Positions 57,601-64,000 of a stretch of DNA of 64,000 nucleotides are shown here, in pieces. Every line of letters starts with the position of its first letter. Positions within the stretch are counted from its first letter, which is position 1. The stretch comes from Rhodothalassium salexigens DSM 2132. GTDB lineage: Bacteria > Pseudomonadota > Alphaproteobacteria > Sphingomonadales > Rhodothalassiaceae. The stretch is from positions 27,730 to 91,729 of the forward strand of contig NZ_SLXO01000012.1 in assembly GCF_004341375.1 (NCBI RefSeq), in the 5' to 3' direction. The notes beneath the pieces were generated by a model that did no database searches, was not told the origin of the DNA, and saw only the letters and a list, made by a program, of their open reading frames with translations. The translations under genes were made by a program, and so were the position numbers.

Positions 57601-60600
57601 GCGGCGGTGGCCGCCGATAAGGAGGGCCGCGGGCTCGACGCCTGGCTGGTGGCCGAGCCCGGGCCGCAGCCGTCTCAAGACCAGGTGGCGGCGTTCATCG
57701 CCGACCGGCTGCCGCTTGCCATGGTGCCGCGGCGATTGTTTTGGCGCGATCGGTTGCCGCTGTCGGCCAATGGCAAGGTGGATCTGGCCGCCTTGGCCGC
57801 CGATGTCCGCAGCCCGCGCCCGCACGCCGGTGTTCCCCGGTCGGGCCTTGTGGCCACGCTCACCGAGGTCTGGCGGACCGTGTTGGGCCATGACGGTTTC
57901 ACCGAGCACAGCCGTTTCTTTGAAGTCGGCGGCACCTCGGCGCACTTGATGCAGGTGCAGCGCCGCTTGAGCGCGCGGCTGGGCCGCACGGTGCCGGTGG
58001 CCGATTTCTTCGACCATCCCACCATCGCAGACCTGGCGCGTCATTGGCAGGGGATGGCGGACGATGGGCCAGGGGGCGAGGCTAAGGCGGGCGAGGCGGC
58101 GGCGACGGAGGGGGCTGCGCCCGCGTGCGCGGCGACCGGAGGGGCTTTGGCGGTGGCCGATACCGGTCGGCCGCCGGTGGCGATCACCGGTTATGCCGGG
58201 CGCTTTCCGGGCAGCGCCGACGCCGACGCCTTCTGGGATCATCTGTGCGCCGGCCGTGTGTTGATCGAGACCTTGGACGACGACCGCCTGCGCGCCGCGG
58301 GCGCCACGGCGGAGGAGATCGCGGCGCCCGATTATGTGAAGGCGCGCGGGCTGTTGATCGGGTTCGAGGCCCTCGACGCCGCCGCCTTCGGCCTGACCCC
58401 GCGCGAGGCCGAGATGCTCGACCCGCAGAACCGGCTGTTGTTCGAACTGTGTGAGGAGGCCCTCGCCCATGCCGGGCTTGATCCCGGCGGGCCGGACACC
58501 GGCCGGGTCGGCGTGTTCATGAGCGTCAGCCGCAGCAGCTTCTTTCTCAACCTGCTCGCCGGTGTGCCGGACCTCTATGCCCGCTACGGCCCGCAGCAGT
58601 TGGCGATCGCCACCGACAAGAGCTTCGCCGCGACGCAGATCGCCTATCGCTTCGGGCTGACCGGACCGGCGCAGACCGTGGATACCGCCTGTTCGTCGGC
58701 GCTGGTGGCGCTGCACGCCGCACGCCGGGCGATCGAGGCGGGCGAGTGCGACGCGGCGTTGGTCGGCGCGGCCTCCGTGGATGTGCCGGCGGTGCGCGGC
58801 TATGTCTACCAGGAGGGCAATATTGCCGCGCGCAGCGGCCGCTGCCGACCGTTCGACGCTGACGCCGACGGCACGGTCAAGGGGGCCGGCGCCGGCGTCG
58901 TGGTGCTGCGCCGCGCCGACCGGGCCGCGCGCGCGGGCGATCCGGTGCGCGCCATTCTGGCCGGCTCGGCGGTCAACAATGATGGTGCCGACAAGGCCGG
59001 CTTCACCGCCCCGAGCCCGTCCGGGCAGAGCGCGGTGATCCGCCGCGCCTTGGCCGAGGCCGGGGTTGCGGCCGCAGCGGTGTCTTATGTGGAGGCCCAC
59101 GGCACCGGCACGGCGCTTGGCGACGCGCTCGAAGCGGCGAGCCTGGCCGAATTGTTCGGGACGACCGCGGCGGCGTCGGCGGCGGATGGCGATGACGCGG
59201 CGCCGGCGCCGCTGGTCGGTGCGGTCAAGGGCAATATCGGCCATCTGGACGCCGCCGCCGGGATCGCCGGTCTGATCAAGGCGGTGCGGGTGATCGAGAC
59301 CGGCTGGGTCCCGCCCAGCGGCGGTTATGCGCAGCCGGCTGCCGACCGGCCCGCCTTAAGGGTGGCCGCGCGGCTCACACCGTTGGATTGCCGGATCGGG
59401 GATGAGGCGGTGGCCGGTGTCAGTTCGTTCGGCATCGGCGGTACCAACGCCCATGCCGTGCTGCGTGGCCGCCCCAAGGCGCCCGATGCGGCGTCACCGG
59501 GACCGCGGGCGACCGGGGCCGATGACCCGCCGGCCCTGCTGCTGCTGTCGGCGCCGACGCCGGCCCATCTGCCCGACTATGGCGCGGCGATCGGGGCGCG
59601 GGTGGCGGCCGGCGACGCATCGCTGGCCGATATCGCCCATACGCTCGACCGCGGGCGGCGGCGTCTGCCTGCGCGGGCCTATGCGGTCGGCGGTCGGGCC
59701 GGGCTGGTGGCGTCGCTCGACCGGCTCGGCGCGGATGCCGCTGCCGTGCCCGGTGCGCCGCCGGCGCTGGTGTTCTTCCTGCCCGGCCAGGGCGGCGCGG
59801 ATCTGGCGCAGATATCGCGCGTCCACCACGCCTTCGCCCATTATCGCTGCACGGTGGCCGACCTGTTGGCGACGCTTGATGCTGGCGCGGCGGCACCGCT
59901 TCGTGCGGCCTTCGAGGGCGGCACGGATGCCGCTGCCCTGGCGTCCGACACCGCCATGGCGCAGCCGCTGTTGTTCCTGCACGCGCTGGCCATGGCCGAT
60001 CTGCTGGCCGATCACGCCGTGCGGCCCGATCGGCTGGTGGGCCAAAGCCTGGGCGAGTTCACCGCCGCCGTACTCGCCGGATTGGTCGACCGGGCGGTGG
60101 CACTGCGCTTGGTGATCGCCCGCGGTCGGCTGATGGCCGCGGCACCGGCCGGCGCCATGCTCGCCGTGGCGGCCGACCCGGCCGGGGTGTCGGGGGATCG
60201 GATCGCGGCCTGCCGTTGGGTGTCGCGCGGGCCGGCGGCGCAAGGCGTGCTGGCCGGCGACGCGGACGCCGTCGCCGCGGCCGCGGCCGGGCTGGCCGAG
60301 GCCGGCGTGCGCTGCCGGCGGCTGGCTGTCGCCCATGCGTTCCACACACCGGCGATGGCCGGGGCGGCCGAGGCCTGGGCCGGCCTGTTGGCGGCTGAGC
60401 GGCTGTCGCCGCCCGCCCGGCCTTGCCTGTCCAACCTGACGGGCGATTGGTTGACCGCGGAGCAGGCGACCGATCCGGCCTATTGGGCCCGTCAGATGGT
60501 CGAGTCCATGGCGCTGGGCGACGGGCTCGGCCGGTTGGCCGATGACCGGCCGGTGCTCGGCTGGGATCTCGGGCCGGGCCGGGCGGTCGCGGGACAATTC

Positions 60601-62463
60601 GCGCCGATCCAGGCCGATACGCTGGCTCTGTCCGCGCGCGACGGTGACCTTCGGGTGGGCCTTCTCGACCGGCTCGGCCGGTTGTGGTGTCGGGGGATGC
60701 CAGTGGCGGCGCTGGGGTCTGCGGACGGCCAGGGGCGGCGCAAGCTAGCCTTGCCCGGCTATCCGTTCCGTCGACAGCGCCATTGGCCGGTCGGGGCGGA
60801 GACCGCTGCGCCCCCGGGCGGAGTGCGGGGGGGTGCCTGGGGTCAGGCCGTCGGCGCGGCTCGGGCAGCGGGTGCCGGGGCGCCGTCTGCGGTCACCGCT
60901 CGGCCTTTGGCGGCCGACCCTGGCGACGGCGGGACGGCGCCCGCAGGTGCCGCCGGTGACACCGGCGCGGTGGTGCGGCGCTGGCTGTGGCAGCGCTGGT
61001 CGCCCGGGCCGGCGGGTGCGCCGGGCCGGTCCTGGCTATGGCTGACCGAGCGGCCTTTGCCGGTGTCGTGGGGCATTGATCCCGCCGATTGCCGGCCGTT
61101 GGACCCGGCATCGCTGCGCGCGGCTCTGACCCGGGCGACAACGACAGCGACGGCGGGGACGGCGACGGATGGCGGTGCTGCGCCGCTTGGGTTGGTGATC
61201 GCCGATCCCGCTCCCGACGCCGCGTTCGTCGCGCGAGCGCGGGCGGTGTTGGCGGCGGCCGTCACCGAGCCTGAGACCGAGCCCGGCGCGTCATCGCCGG
61301 CGCCACCGCGCCCGCTCGCTTTGGTCGGGGCGGGATTTGGCGGCGCGAGCGTGCCGCCGGGGCAGGCGGGGGCGTTGGCACAGGCTTGGGTCGAGGCCCA
61401 TCCGGCGCCCGGTTTGATCGTCGACATGGGCGCAGAGGCATCGTCCGGCCCCTTGGCGCCGCTAATGGACAGCCTCGCCAATGTGGCGGAGGACGAGGGG
61501 ATCGCTTGGGCGGCCTTGGTCGGCGGCGGCTGGTGGCGGCGGTGGACCGTTGCTGGCGACGCGCCCGCCGGCCCCAAGGTGGCGTTGCTGGTCGGCCTGG
61601 ACGGACCGGTGGCGACACGGGCACGGGCCGGGTCCGGCCCCACGGCCGACGCCTTGACCGGCGGCGCCCGCGGCGGTTTGGGCGCAATGTTTCTCGATTG
61701 GCAGGGCGGGCTGGCGCTGTCCTCCGGCCGGCGTCTGGACTGCGCGCATCCCGAAGCGCTGAGCGCGGCGCTCGCCGAGGCGGCGCGCACCGTGGGGCCA
61801 CCGGGGGCGGCGTTCGTGAACATGGCCGGTCTCGCCGCCGCCGGCGATGCCGCCACACCGTGGGTCGCGGCACTGCGGGCGGCCGGTCTTCCGCTGGCCG
61901 GTCTCGTCTTGGCCGAGGCGGCGGGGGCGGGCGTCGAGGCGACCGGTGACGGCGGGGCGGGCGCCACGGCGGCGCCCCTGCCGACCGTGATGGTGACCGC
62001 GTCGCGCTGGTCCGCGGCCGATCTGGACGCGTTGCTGGTTGCCTTGGGCTCGGTGGCGGGGGCGGTTGCTGCGGGGGCGACGCACGACTGGTTGATCCGG
62101 GTGCCTGACCAAAACTTCTCTCCGGGTGTGTCGACCGCCGACCCTGCCATTCTGTTGGACGCGGTGCTGGCTGTCTGGGCTGATCTCATCGGGTTGGAGG
62201 CGCTGACGGCGGATACCGATTTCTTCGCCATAGGCGGCGACTCGTTGCTTGCCGCGCGGGTCGTCACGGCGCTGAACCAACGCCTCGGCAGCGCCTTGCT
62301 GGTTGCCGACCTGTTCGACCATCCGCGTGCTGGCGACTTGGCCACCCATTTGGCGACTGTGTTGAGCGCCGGCGTCTGCCCGTTGCAGGCGTCCGACGCC
62401 GGCGAACGCCCCGGGCGGCGCGAGCCCGTCGACCCCGAAATGCAGGAGGCGTTCGAACTGTGA
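54643..62463 (+). CDS. NRPS-PKS: dock-C-A-PCP-KS-AT-(degenerate KR)-ACP
   Basis: The protein has 2606 residues. The GTG start at 54643 overlaps the previous stop by four bases. Domains: TubC-like docking domain (1-52); C (70-537, H-H-I-V-S-D-D, His208/209); A (560-1056), specificity residues read as D-V-K-H-M-G-L-I-A-K, which I cannot assign; PCP (1067-1136, G-G-T-S); KS (1177-1608, Cys1350); AT (1708-2013, G-Q-S-L-G-E with Ser1802, H-A-F-H, malonyl likely). Residues about 2117-2483 look like a KR without its nucleotide motif and without the Tyr/Asn pair; ACP (Ser2534). It should add one amino acid and an unreduced malonate unit. The C-terminus E-M-Q-E-A-F-E-L may be a docking tail for the TubC domain of the TE-bearing protein at 23408. 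Confidence 0.95.
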   Translation: MSAAGLIVELARRGVRLWVEDGRLRFKAPDAEAFPEPLRERVRAHKTEILALLTRTGTAAPAPVPVADPHRVAPASFEQRRFLLLDRLFGAGAAYNLSSAFLLEGALDRTALQAAAEDVVARHEVLRTRFEERDDGFVQMARPIDLPFDVHAAERVADGDDPQTWLRAVLAHVRAAGAEPFDLMAGPHARLALYIQDERRHVLAVHLHHIVSDDQSIAVFVADLQAAYARRTAGVDGTKARVRTGAKAGAKRGAETAAPEAMAPLLRQYRDYACWQSDRAAGADQEAMEQAWCEALAGFTPRLGLRLPRPGRDADAGPFAGLVVEAALDPTALDRARRALADRGRFTDFHLLLGAYALTLWAYSRQDDMTVGTPVSMRRDAHLDRTIGPFLNAVPLRLRLDPQQTVAELLERVRQATVAGLARADVPAERLVDLVRPARAEPHMPLFEALFALEDTAVGLMALPGLTIETLTVDNPAAKYTLALFVQHRGGRPVAVLKGRRDRIAEPAARALLDAFVATVATLAGRIGQPVADAAPGTGVEDDPGAAALIGAPAPPTTTLHGLVAPAVNRHGARLAVDDGERALTYAQLDRAAADLCAALGAAGVRPGDRVVVRLARSALSVVALLGVLRAGAVYVPVEPELPADRQRHMVQAVGARWAVTEPDPVADLGAVPGFEAVTWVPVDAGGGLDRSPAAPAAAPPADVSPDAPCCIFFTSGSTGRPKPVLLSHRAMANNLLWMQDRWPLTPDDLLCLKAPLGFDVSLKEIVWPLMAGACVVPAAPGAHRDPVALRRLIVERGITVIHLVPGMLDHVLAAGAADLDTLRLVMCGGEALTPDLKTRFFDRLGAELLHLYGPTEAAIAVTGVSLDRAGPVHLGAPTHGVRLMVLDDAGRGMPPLGVGELCIAGVALAEGYEGDPALTAARFRPVPEGADPGARLYRTGDRVWRDEVGRLIYAGRVDRQVKIGGVRIEPGEVEAALRAHPRIAAAAVAADKEGRGLDAWLVAEPGPQPSQDQVAAFIADRLPLAMVPRRLFWRDRLPLSANGKVDLAALAADVRSPRPHAGVPRSGLVATLTEVWRTVLGHDGFTEHSRFFEVGGTSAHLMQVQRRLSARLGRTVPVADFFDHPTIADLARHWQGMADDGPGGEAKAGEAAATEGAAPACAATGGALAVADTGRPPVAITGYAGRFPGSADADAFWDHLCAGRVLIETLDDDRLRAAGATAEEIAAPDYVKARGLLIGFEALDAAAFGLTPREAEMLDPQNRLLFELCEEALAHAGLDPGGPDTGRVGVFMSVSRSSFFLNLLAGVPDLYARYGPQQLAIATDKSFAATQIAYRFGLTGPAQTVDTACSSALVALHAARRAIEAGECDAALVGAASVDVPAVRGYVYQEGNIAARSGRCRPFDADADGTVKGAGAGVVVLRRADRAARAGDPVRAILAGSAVNNDGADKAGFTAPSPSGQSAVIRRALAEAGVAAAAVSYVEAHGTGTALGDALEAASLAELFGTTAAASAADGDDAAPAPLVGAVKGNIGHLDAAAGIAGLIKAVRVIETGWVPPSGGYAQPAADRPALRVAARLTPLDCRIGDEAVAGVSSFGIGGTNAHAVLRGRPKAPDAASPGPRATGADDPPALLLLSAPTPAHLPDYGAAIGARVAAGDASLADIAHTLDRGRRRLPARAYAVGGRAGLVASLDRLGADAAAVPGAPPALVFFLPGQGGADLAQISRVHHAFAHYRCTVADLLATLDAGAAAPLRAAFEGGTDAAALASDTAMAQPLLFLHALAMADLLADHAVRPDRLVGQSLGEFTAAVLAGLVDRAVALRLVIARGRLMAAAPAGAMLAVAADPAGVSGDRIAACRWVSRGPAAQGVLAGDADAVAAAAAGLAEAGVRCRRLAVAHAFHTPAMAGAAEAWAGLLAAERLSPPARPCLSNLTGDWLTAEQATDPAYWARQMVESMALGDGLGRLADDRPVLGWDLGPGRAVAGQFAPIQADTLALSARDGDLRVGLLDRLGRLWCRGMPVAALGSADGQGRRKLALPGYPFRRQRHWPVGAETAAPPGGVRGGAWGQAVGAARAAGAGAPSAVTARPLAADPGDGGTAPAGAAGDTGAVVRRWLWQRWSPGPAGAPGRSWLWLTERPLPVSWGIDPADCRPLDPASLRAALTRATTTATAGTATDGGAAPLGLVIADPAPDAAFVARARAVLAAAVTEPETEPGASSPAPPRPLALVGAGFGGASVPPGQAGALAQAWVEAHPAPGLIVDMGAEASSGPLAPLMDSLANVAEDEGIAWAALVGGGWWRRWTVAGDAPAGPKVALLVGLDGPVATRARAGSGPTADALTGGARGGLGAMFLDWQGGLALSSGRRLDCAHPEALSAALAEAARTVGPPGAAFVNMAGLAAAGDAATPWVAALRAAGLPLAGLVLAEAAGAGVEATGDGGAGATAAPLPTVMVTASRWSAADLDALLVALGSVAGAVAAGATHDWLIRVPDQNFSPGVSTADPAILLDAVLAVWADLIGLEALTADTDFFAIGGDSLLAARVVTALNQRLGSALLVADLFDHPRAGDLATHLATVLSAGVCPLQASDAGERPGRREPVDPEMQEAFEL

Positions 62464-63014
62464 CCTGGTTCACCCCGCATGTGGCCCGCGACGACGCCTT
62501 TGTGCCGCCCGACTTTCATATCGGGCAGTTTTTCTACGATGCCCGGACGGCGCGCCGGCTCGCCGACGCGCTCGACGGGTATCGCGCGCCCTGCTGTTTG
62601 TGCACTCCGCGATTGGCTGCCGAGTGGCATCGCCGGGGCCGGACGGTCGCCGCGTTGGACATCGACACCCGGTTCGCTTTTCTGCCCGGGTTCAGGCGCT
62701 TCGATCTGAACGCGCCGACCGCCATCGACGCGGTCTTCGACGCGATGATTTTTGACCCCGTGTTCCAGGCCGCGGCGACCTTGCGCCGCCCGGTGGAGTT
62801 GGCCTTGAAAGCCAGCCGGGCGCACGGGCCGGTGGATTTGTTCGTCACCTTCCCCCGAGAGCGCGAGAGCGATTTGCTGGCCAGCTTCGCCGAGTTCGAG
62901 CTGCGGCCGCTGCGCTTTCCGCTGGTCTATAATAATGTCAAGCCGGACCAGCAGCATCGTTTCGGTCTTTATGGCCCGTATGAGCCGGGCGCCGGCCCCC
63001 CGTCGGTGGCCTGA
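62460..63014 (+). CDS. N6AMT2/EFM5-like methyltransferase-family protein
   Basis: A 184-residue protein with a GTG start at 62460 overlapping the previous stop by four bases (GTGA). The pattern I-G-Q-F-F-Y-D-A-R-T-A-R-R-L-A ... C-T-P-R-L-A ... L-D-I-D-T-R-F ... F-x-R-F-D-L-N-A-P ... M-I-F-D-P-V-F resembles the N6-adenine-methylase-like family that includes eukaryotic EFM5/EEF1AKMT1, where the last motif is D-P-P-F. Here Pro is replaced by Val, so activity is uncertain. The family is normally a protein-lysine methyltransferase. Co-transcription with the megasynthase suggests an adapted role in tailoring, or methylation of a carrier or partner protein. The family call is by pattern only. Confidence 0.6.
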   Translation: MTWFTPHVARDDAFVPPDFHIGQFFYDARTARRLADALDGYRAPCCLCTPRLAAEWHRRGRTVAALDIDTRFAFLPGFRRFDLNAPTAIDAVFDAMIFDPVFQAAATLRRPVELALKASRAHGPVDLFVTFPRERESDLLASFAEFELRPLRFPLVYNNVKPDQQHRFGLYGPYEPGAGPPSVA

Positions 63015-63841
63015 TGGGCAGCGATCCGGGGCCGGTCTGCCAACCCGTTGCCGACGGGCCGCATCGCTCGCCGGCCCCGGGCGAGTGGATTGCCCTGCGC
63101 TGGAGGGGCGAAACGGCCGTCCAGGCGGCGCGATCGCTGCGCGCCGGGGCGATGGTCTTGCTCTATGGGGCGATTGGGCATCCTGCGGTCGCCACAGCAG
63201 CGCGCTCGGCGCCGCTGACACCGGCCGAACGCGCCCGGGCGGCGCGGTATTTGTTCGCCGCCAACCGTGATGAATTCGTCGCCGGGCGGGCCATGGTCCG
63301 GCATGTTCTGGGCCCGTTTTTCGGTGTGGCGCCGGGGGCGCTCGGGTTCGATGCGGCCGCGTTTCACAAACCCCGGGTTACCTGGCCGGGGGCGGACCAT
63401 GTTGACGTCAGCCTGTCGCACGCGGACGGCTGGGTGGCGTGCGCTTTGGCTGGGGGCTGCGTCGTGGGCGTCGATGTGGAACCCGACCGCGTCCTGGCCG
63501 CCGACGACCGGGACGGCATGGCGCGCCAGGTGTTCGCGCCGGGGGAACGGGCCGCCCTCGCTATCGCCGGGGCGCAAGCGGATGCGGGGGCGAGCCTGTT
63601 TTTCGAGATCTGGCGGCGCAAGGAAGCGGTGCTCAAAGCGGCCGGGCTCGGCTTTTCTGGCGACCCGGCGGCCCTCTGTCTGGCCCGCCCCGATACCCGA
63701 ACGGGCGTGGCCTGGCAGTCGACGGTGGTGTTCGCGGGACGACGCTGGCAGGTGGCATCGGTGACTCCGCCCGGCGCGCCGCCGATGGCGCTCGCATGGT
63801 CGCCCAACGATCCGCCTCGCAGCCGCCCCGGTGCAGCCTGA
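63014..63841 (+). CDS. 4'-phosphopantetheinyl transferase (Sfp type)
   Basis: The protein has 275 residues. It transfers phosphopantetheine from CoA to the Ser of carrier domains. Hallmarks are V-G-V-D-V-E-P with the Mg-binding acids (about residues 154-160) and W-R-R-K-E-A-V-L-K-A-x-G-x-G (about 200-213). The ATG at 63014 overlaps the previous stop by one base (TGATG). It can prime the eight carrier domains of this cluster's three megasynthases plus the stand-alone FAAL-ACP, and marks the right end of the cluster. Confidence 0.95.
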   Translation: MGSDPGPVCQPVADGPHRSPAPGEWIALRWRGETAVQAARSLRAGAMVLLYGAIGHPAVATAARSAPLTPAERARAARYLFAANRDEFVAGRAMVRHVLGPFFGVAPGALGFDAAAFHKPRVTWPGADHVDVSLSHADGWVACALAGGCVVGVDVEPDRVLAADDRDGMARQVFAPGERAALAIAGAQADAGASLFFEIWRRKEAVLKAAGLGFSGDPAALCLARPDTRTGVAWQSTVVFAGRRWQVASVTPPGAPPMALAWSPNDPPRSRPGAA

Positions 63842-63862
63842 ATGCTGCTTTCAAAGGCGCGG

Positions 63863-63895
63863 TTTTCAGCCGTTTTGAGCCGCTCGCGCTGAAAA
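63863..63895. terminator. 8-bp stem-loop after the PPTase gene
   Basis: TTTTCAGC (63863-63870) and GCTGAAAA (63888-63895) form a perfect inverted repeat with a 17-base loop, 22 bp after the PPTase stop. No T-tract follows, so it is only a weak candidate terminator for the large operon. Confidence 0.3.
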
Positions 63896-63919
63896 AGTCT
63901 CGGCCGCATGAAAAACCTG

Positions 63920-63946
63920 TTGACGGGTTTGGGGGTGGGTTATAGA
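63920..63946 (+). promoter_or_regulatory. Strong sigma-70-like promoter reading out of the window
   Basis: TTGACG (63920-63925) and TATAGA (63941-63946) with a 15-base, G-rich spacer. The downstream part (63947-64000) has no start codon with a ribosome site. The layout resembles stable-RNA (rRNA or tRNA) promoters in Rhodospirillales, so an RNA operon may begin right of the window; that is inference. Confidence 0.5.
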
Positions 63947-64000
63947 AGGCACCCCACGGCGCCGCTGAGGCGCTGTTCAAGACATCGCCGGCCTTGAGGG

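Noticed and set aside
38831..62463. Didemnin or colibactin gene cluster
   Set aside because: The domain order (FAAL start, Cy-A-MT, KMO-TDO, YcgG fusion, Ntn acylase) does not match either pathway as I know them; the deacylation logic alone is not enough.
38831..62463. trans-AT PKS
   Set aside because: Each KS in the three megasynthases is followed by its own AT with a G-x-S-x-G-E motif.

Overview
The window is very GC-rich double-stranded bacterial DNA. Dense coding, alphaproteobacterial-type promoters and the gene families present suggest an alphaproteobacterium, probably Rhodospirillales-like; that placement is inference and no taxonomic marker gene is complete here. Most of it (about 5.6-63.8 kb) looks like one large lipopeptide/polyketide biosynthetic gene cluster. 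A short left flank (1-5.3 kb) holds unrelated-looking genes: a pair of small proteins, one with a Cys/Gly tail like a RiPP core, a SulP transporter with a universal stress protein, an esterase lipoprotein and a VOC protein.

Layout. The minus-strand operon at 15.5-5.6 kb holds a membrane-fusion protein, a stand-alone FAAL-ACP, a P450, a MacB/LolCDE-like ABC exporter (ATPase plus two FtsX-type permeases) and a secreted protein with one CxxCH haem-c motif. The plus strand at 15.8-19.2 kb holds two secreted RidA-like proteins and a stand-alone condensation-domain protein. The minus strand at 22.0-19.2 kb holds a secreted GyrI-like protein, MbtH, a type II thioesterase and two more secreted RidA-like proteins. 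The plus strand at 22.1-33.7 kb holds a cupin protein and a megasynthase carrying an N-terminal YqcI/YcgG-type domain and a C-terminal thioesterase. The minus strand at 38.6-33.7 kb holds a KMO-TDO tryptophan-oxidation fusion followed by a membrane-anchored penicillin-acylase-type Ntn hydrolase. The plus strand at 38.8-63.8 kb holds two giant NRPS-PKS proteins, a small methyltransferase-like protein and a PPTase.

How it may work (inference). Protein 38831-54646 starts with FAAL-ACP, so a fatty acid is the starter. It then adds an aromatic-type residue (code close to kynurenine/Tyr codes), an unreduced malonate unit, a Ser-like residue and a Cys heterocyclised by a Cy-A-MT-PCP module. Protein 54643-62463 adds one unassigned amino acid and a malonate unit whose ketoreductase looks dead. 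Protein 23408-33700 adds Gly and a reduced malonate unit and releases the chain by its TE. TubC-type docking domains at the N-termini of the latter two, and similar acidic ...E-x-L tails on the C-termini of the first two, fit this order. KMO-TDO would make 3-hydroxykynurenine for the first module. The periplasmic acylase would later remove the fatty acyl group (as PvdQ does in pyoverdine maturation), secreted RidA-like and haem proteins would act in the periplasm, and the MFP/ABC pair would export the product. The last 150 bases carry a strong sigma-70-like promoter reading out of the window.
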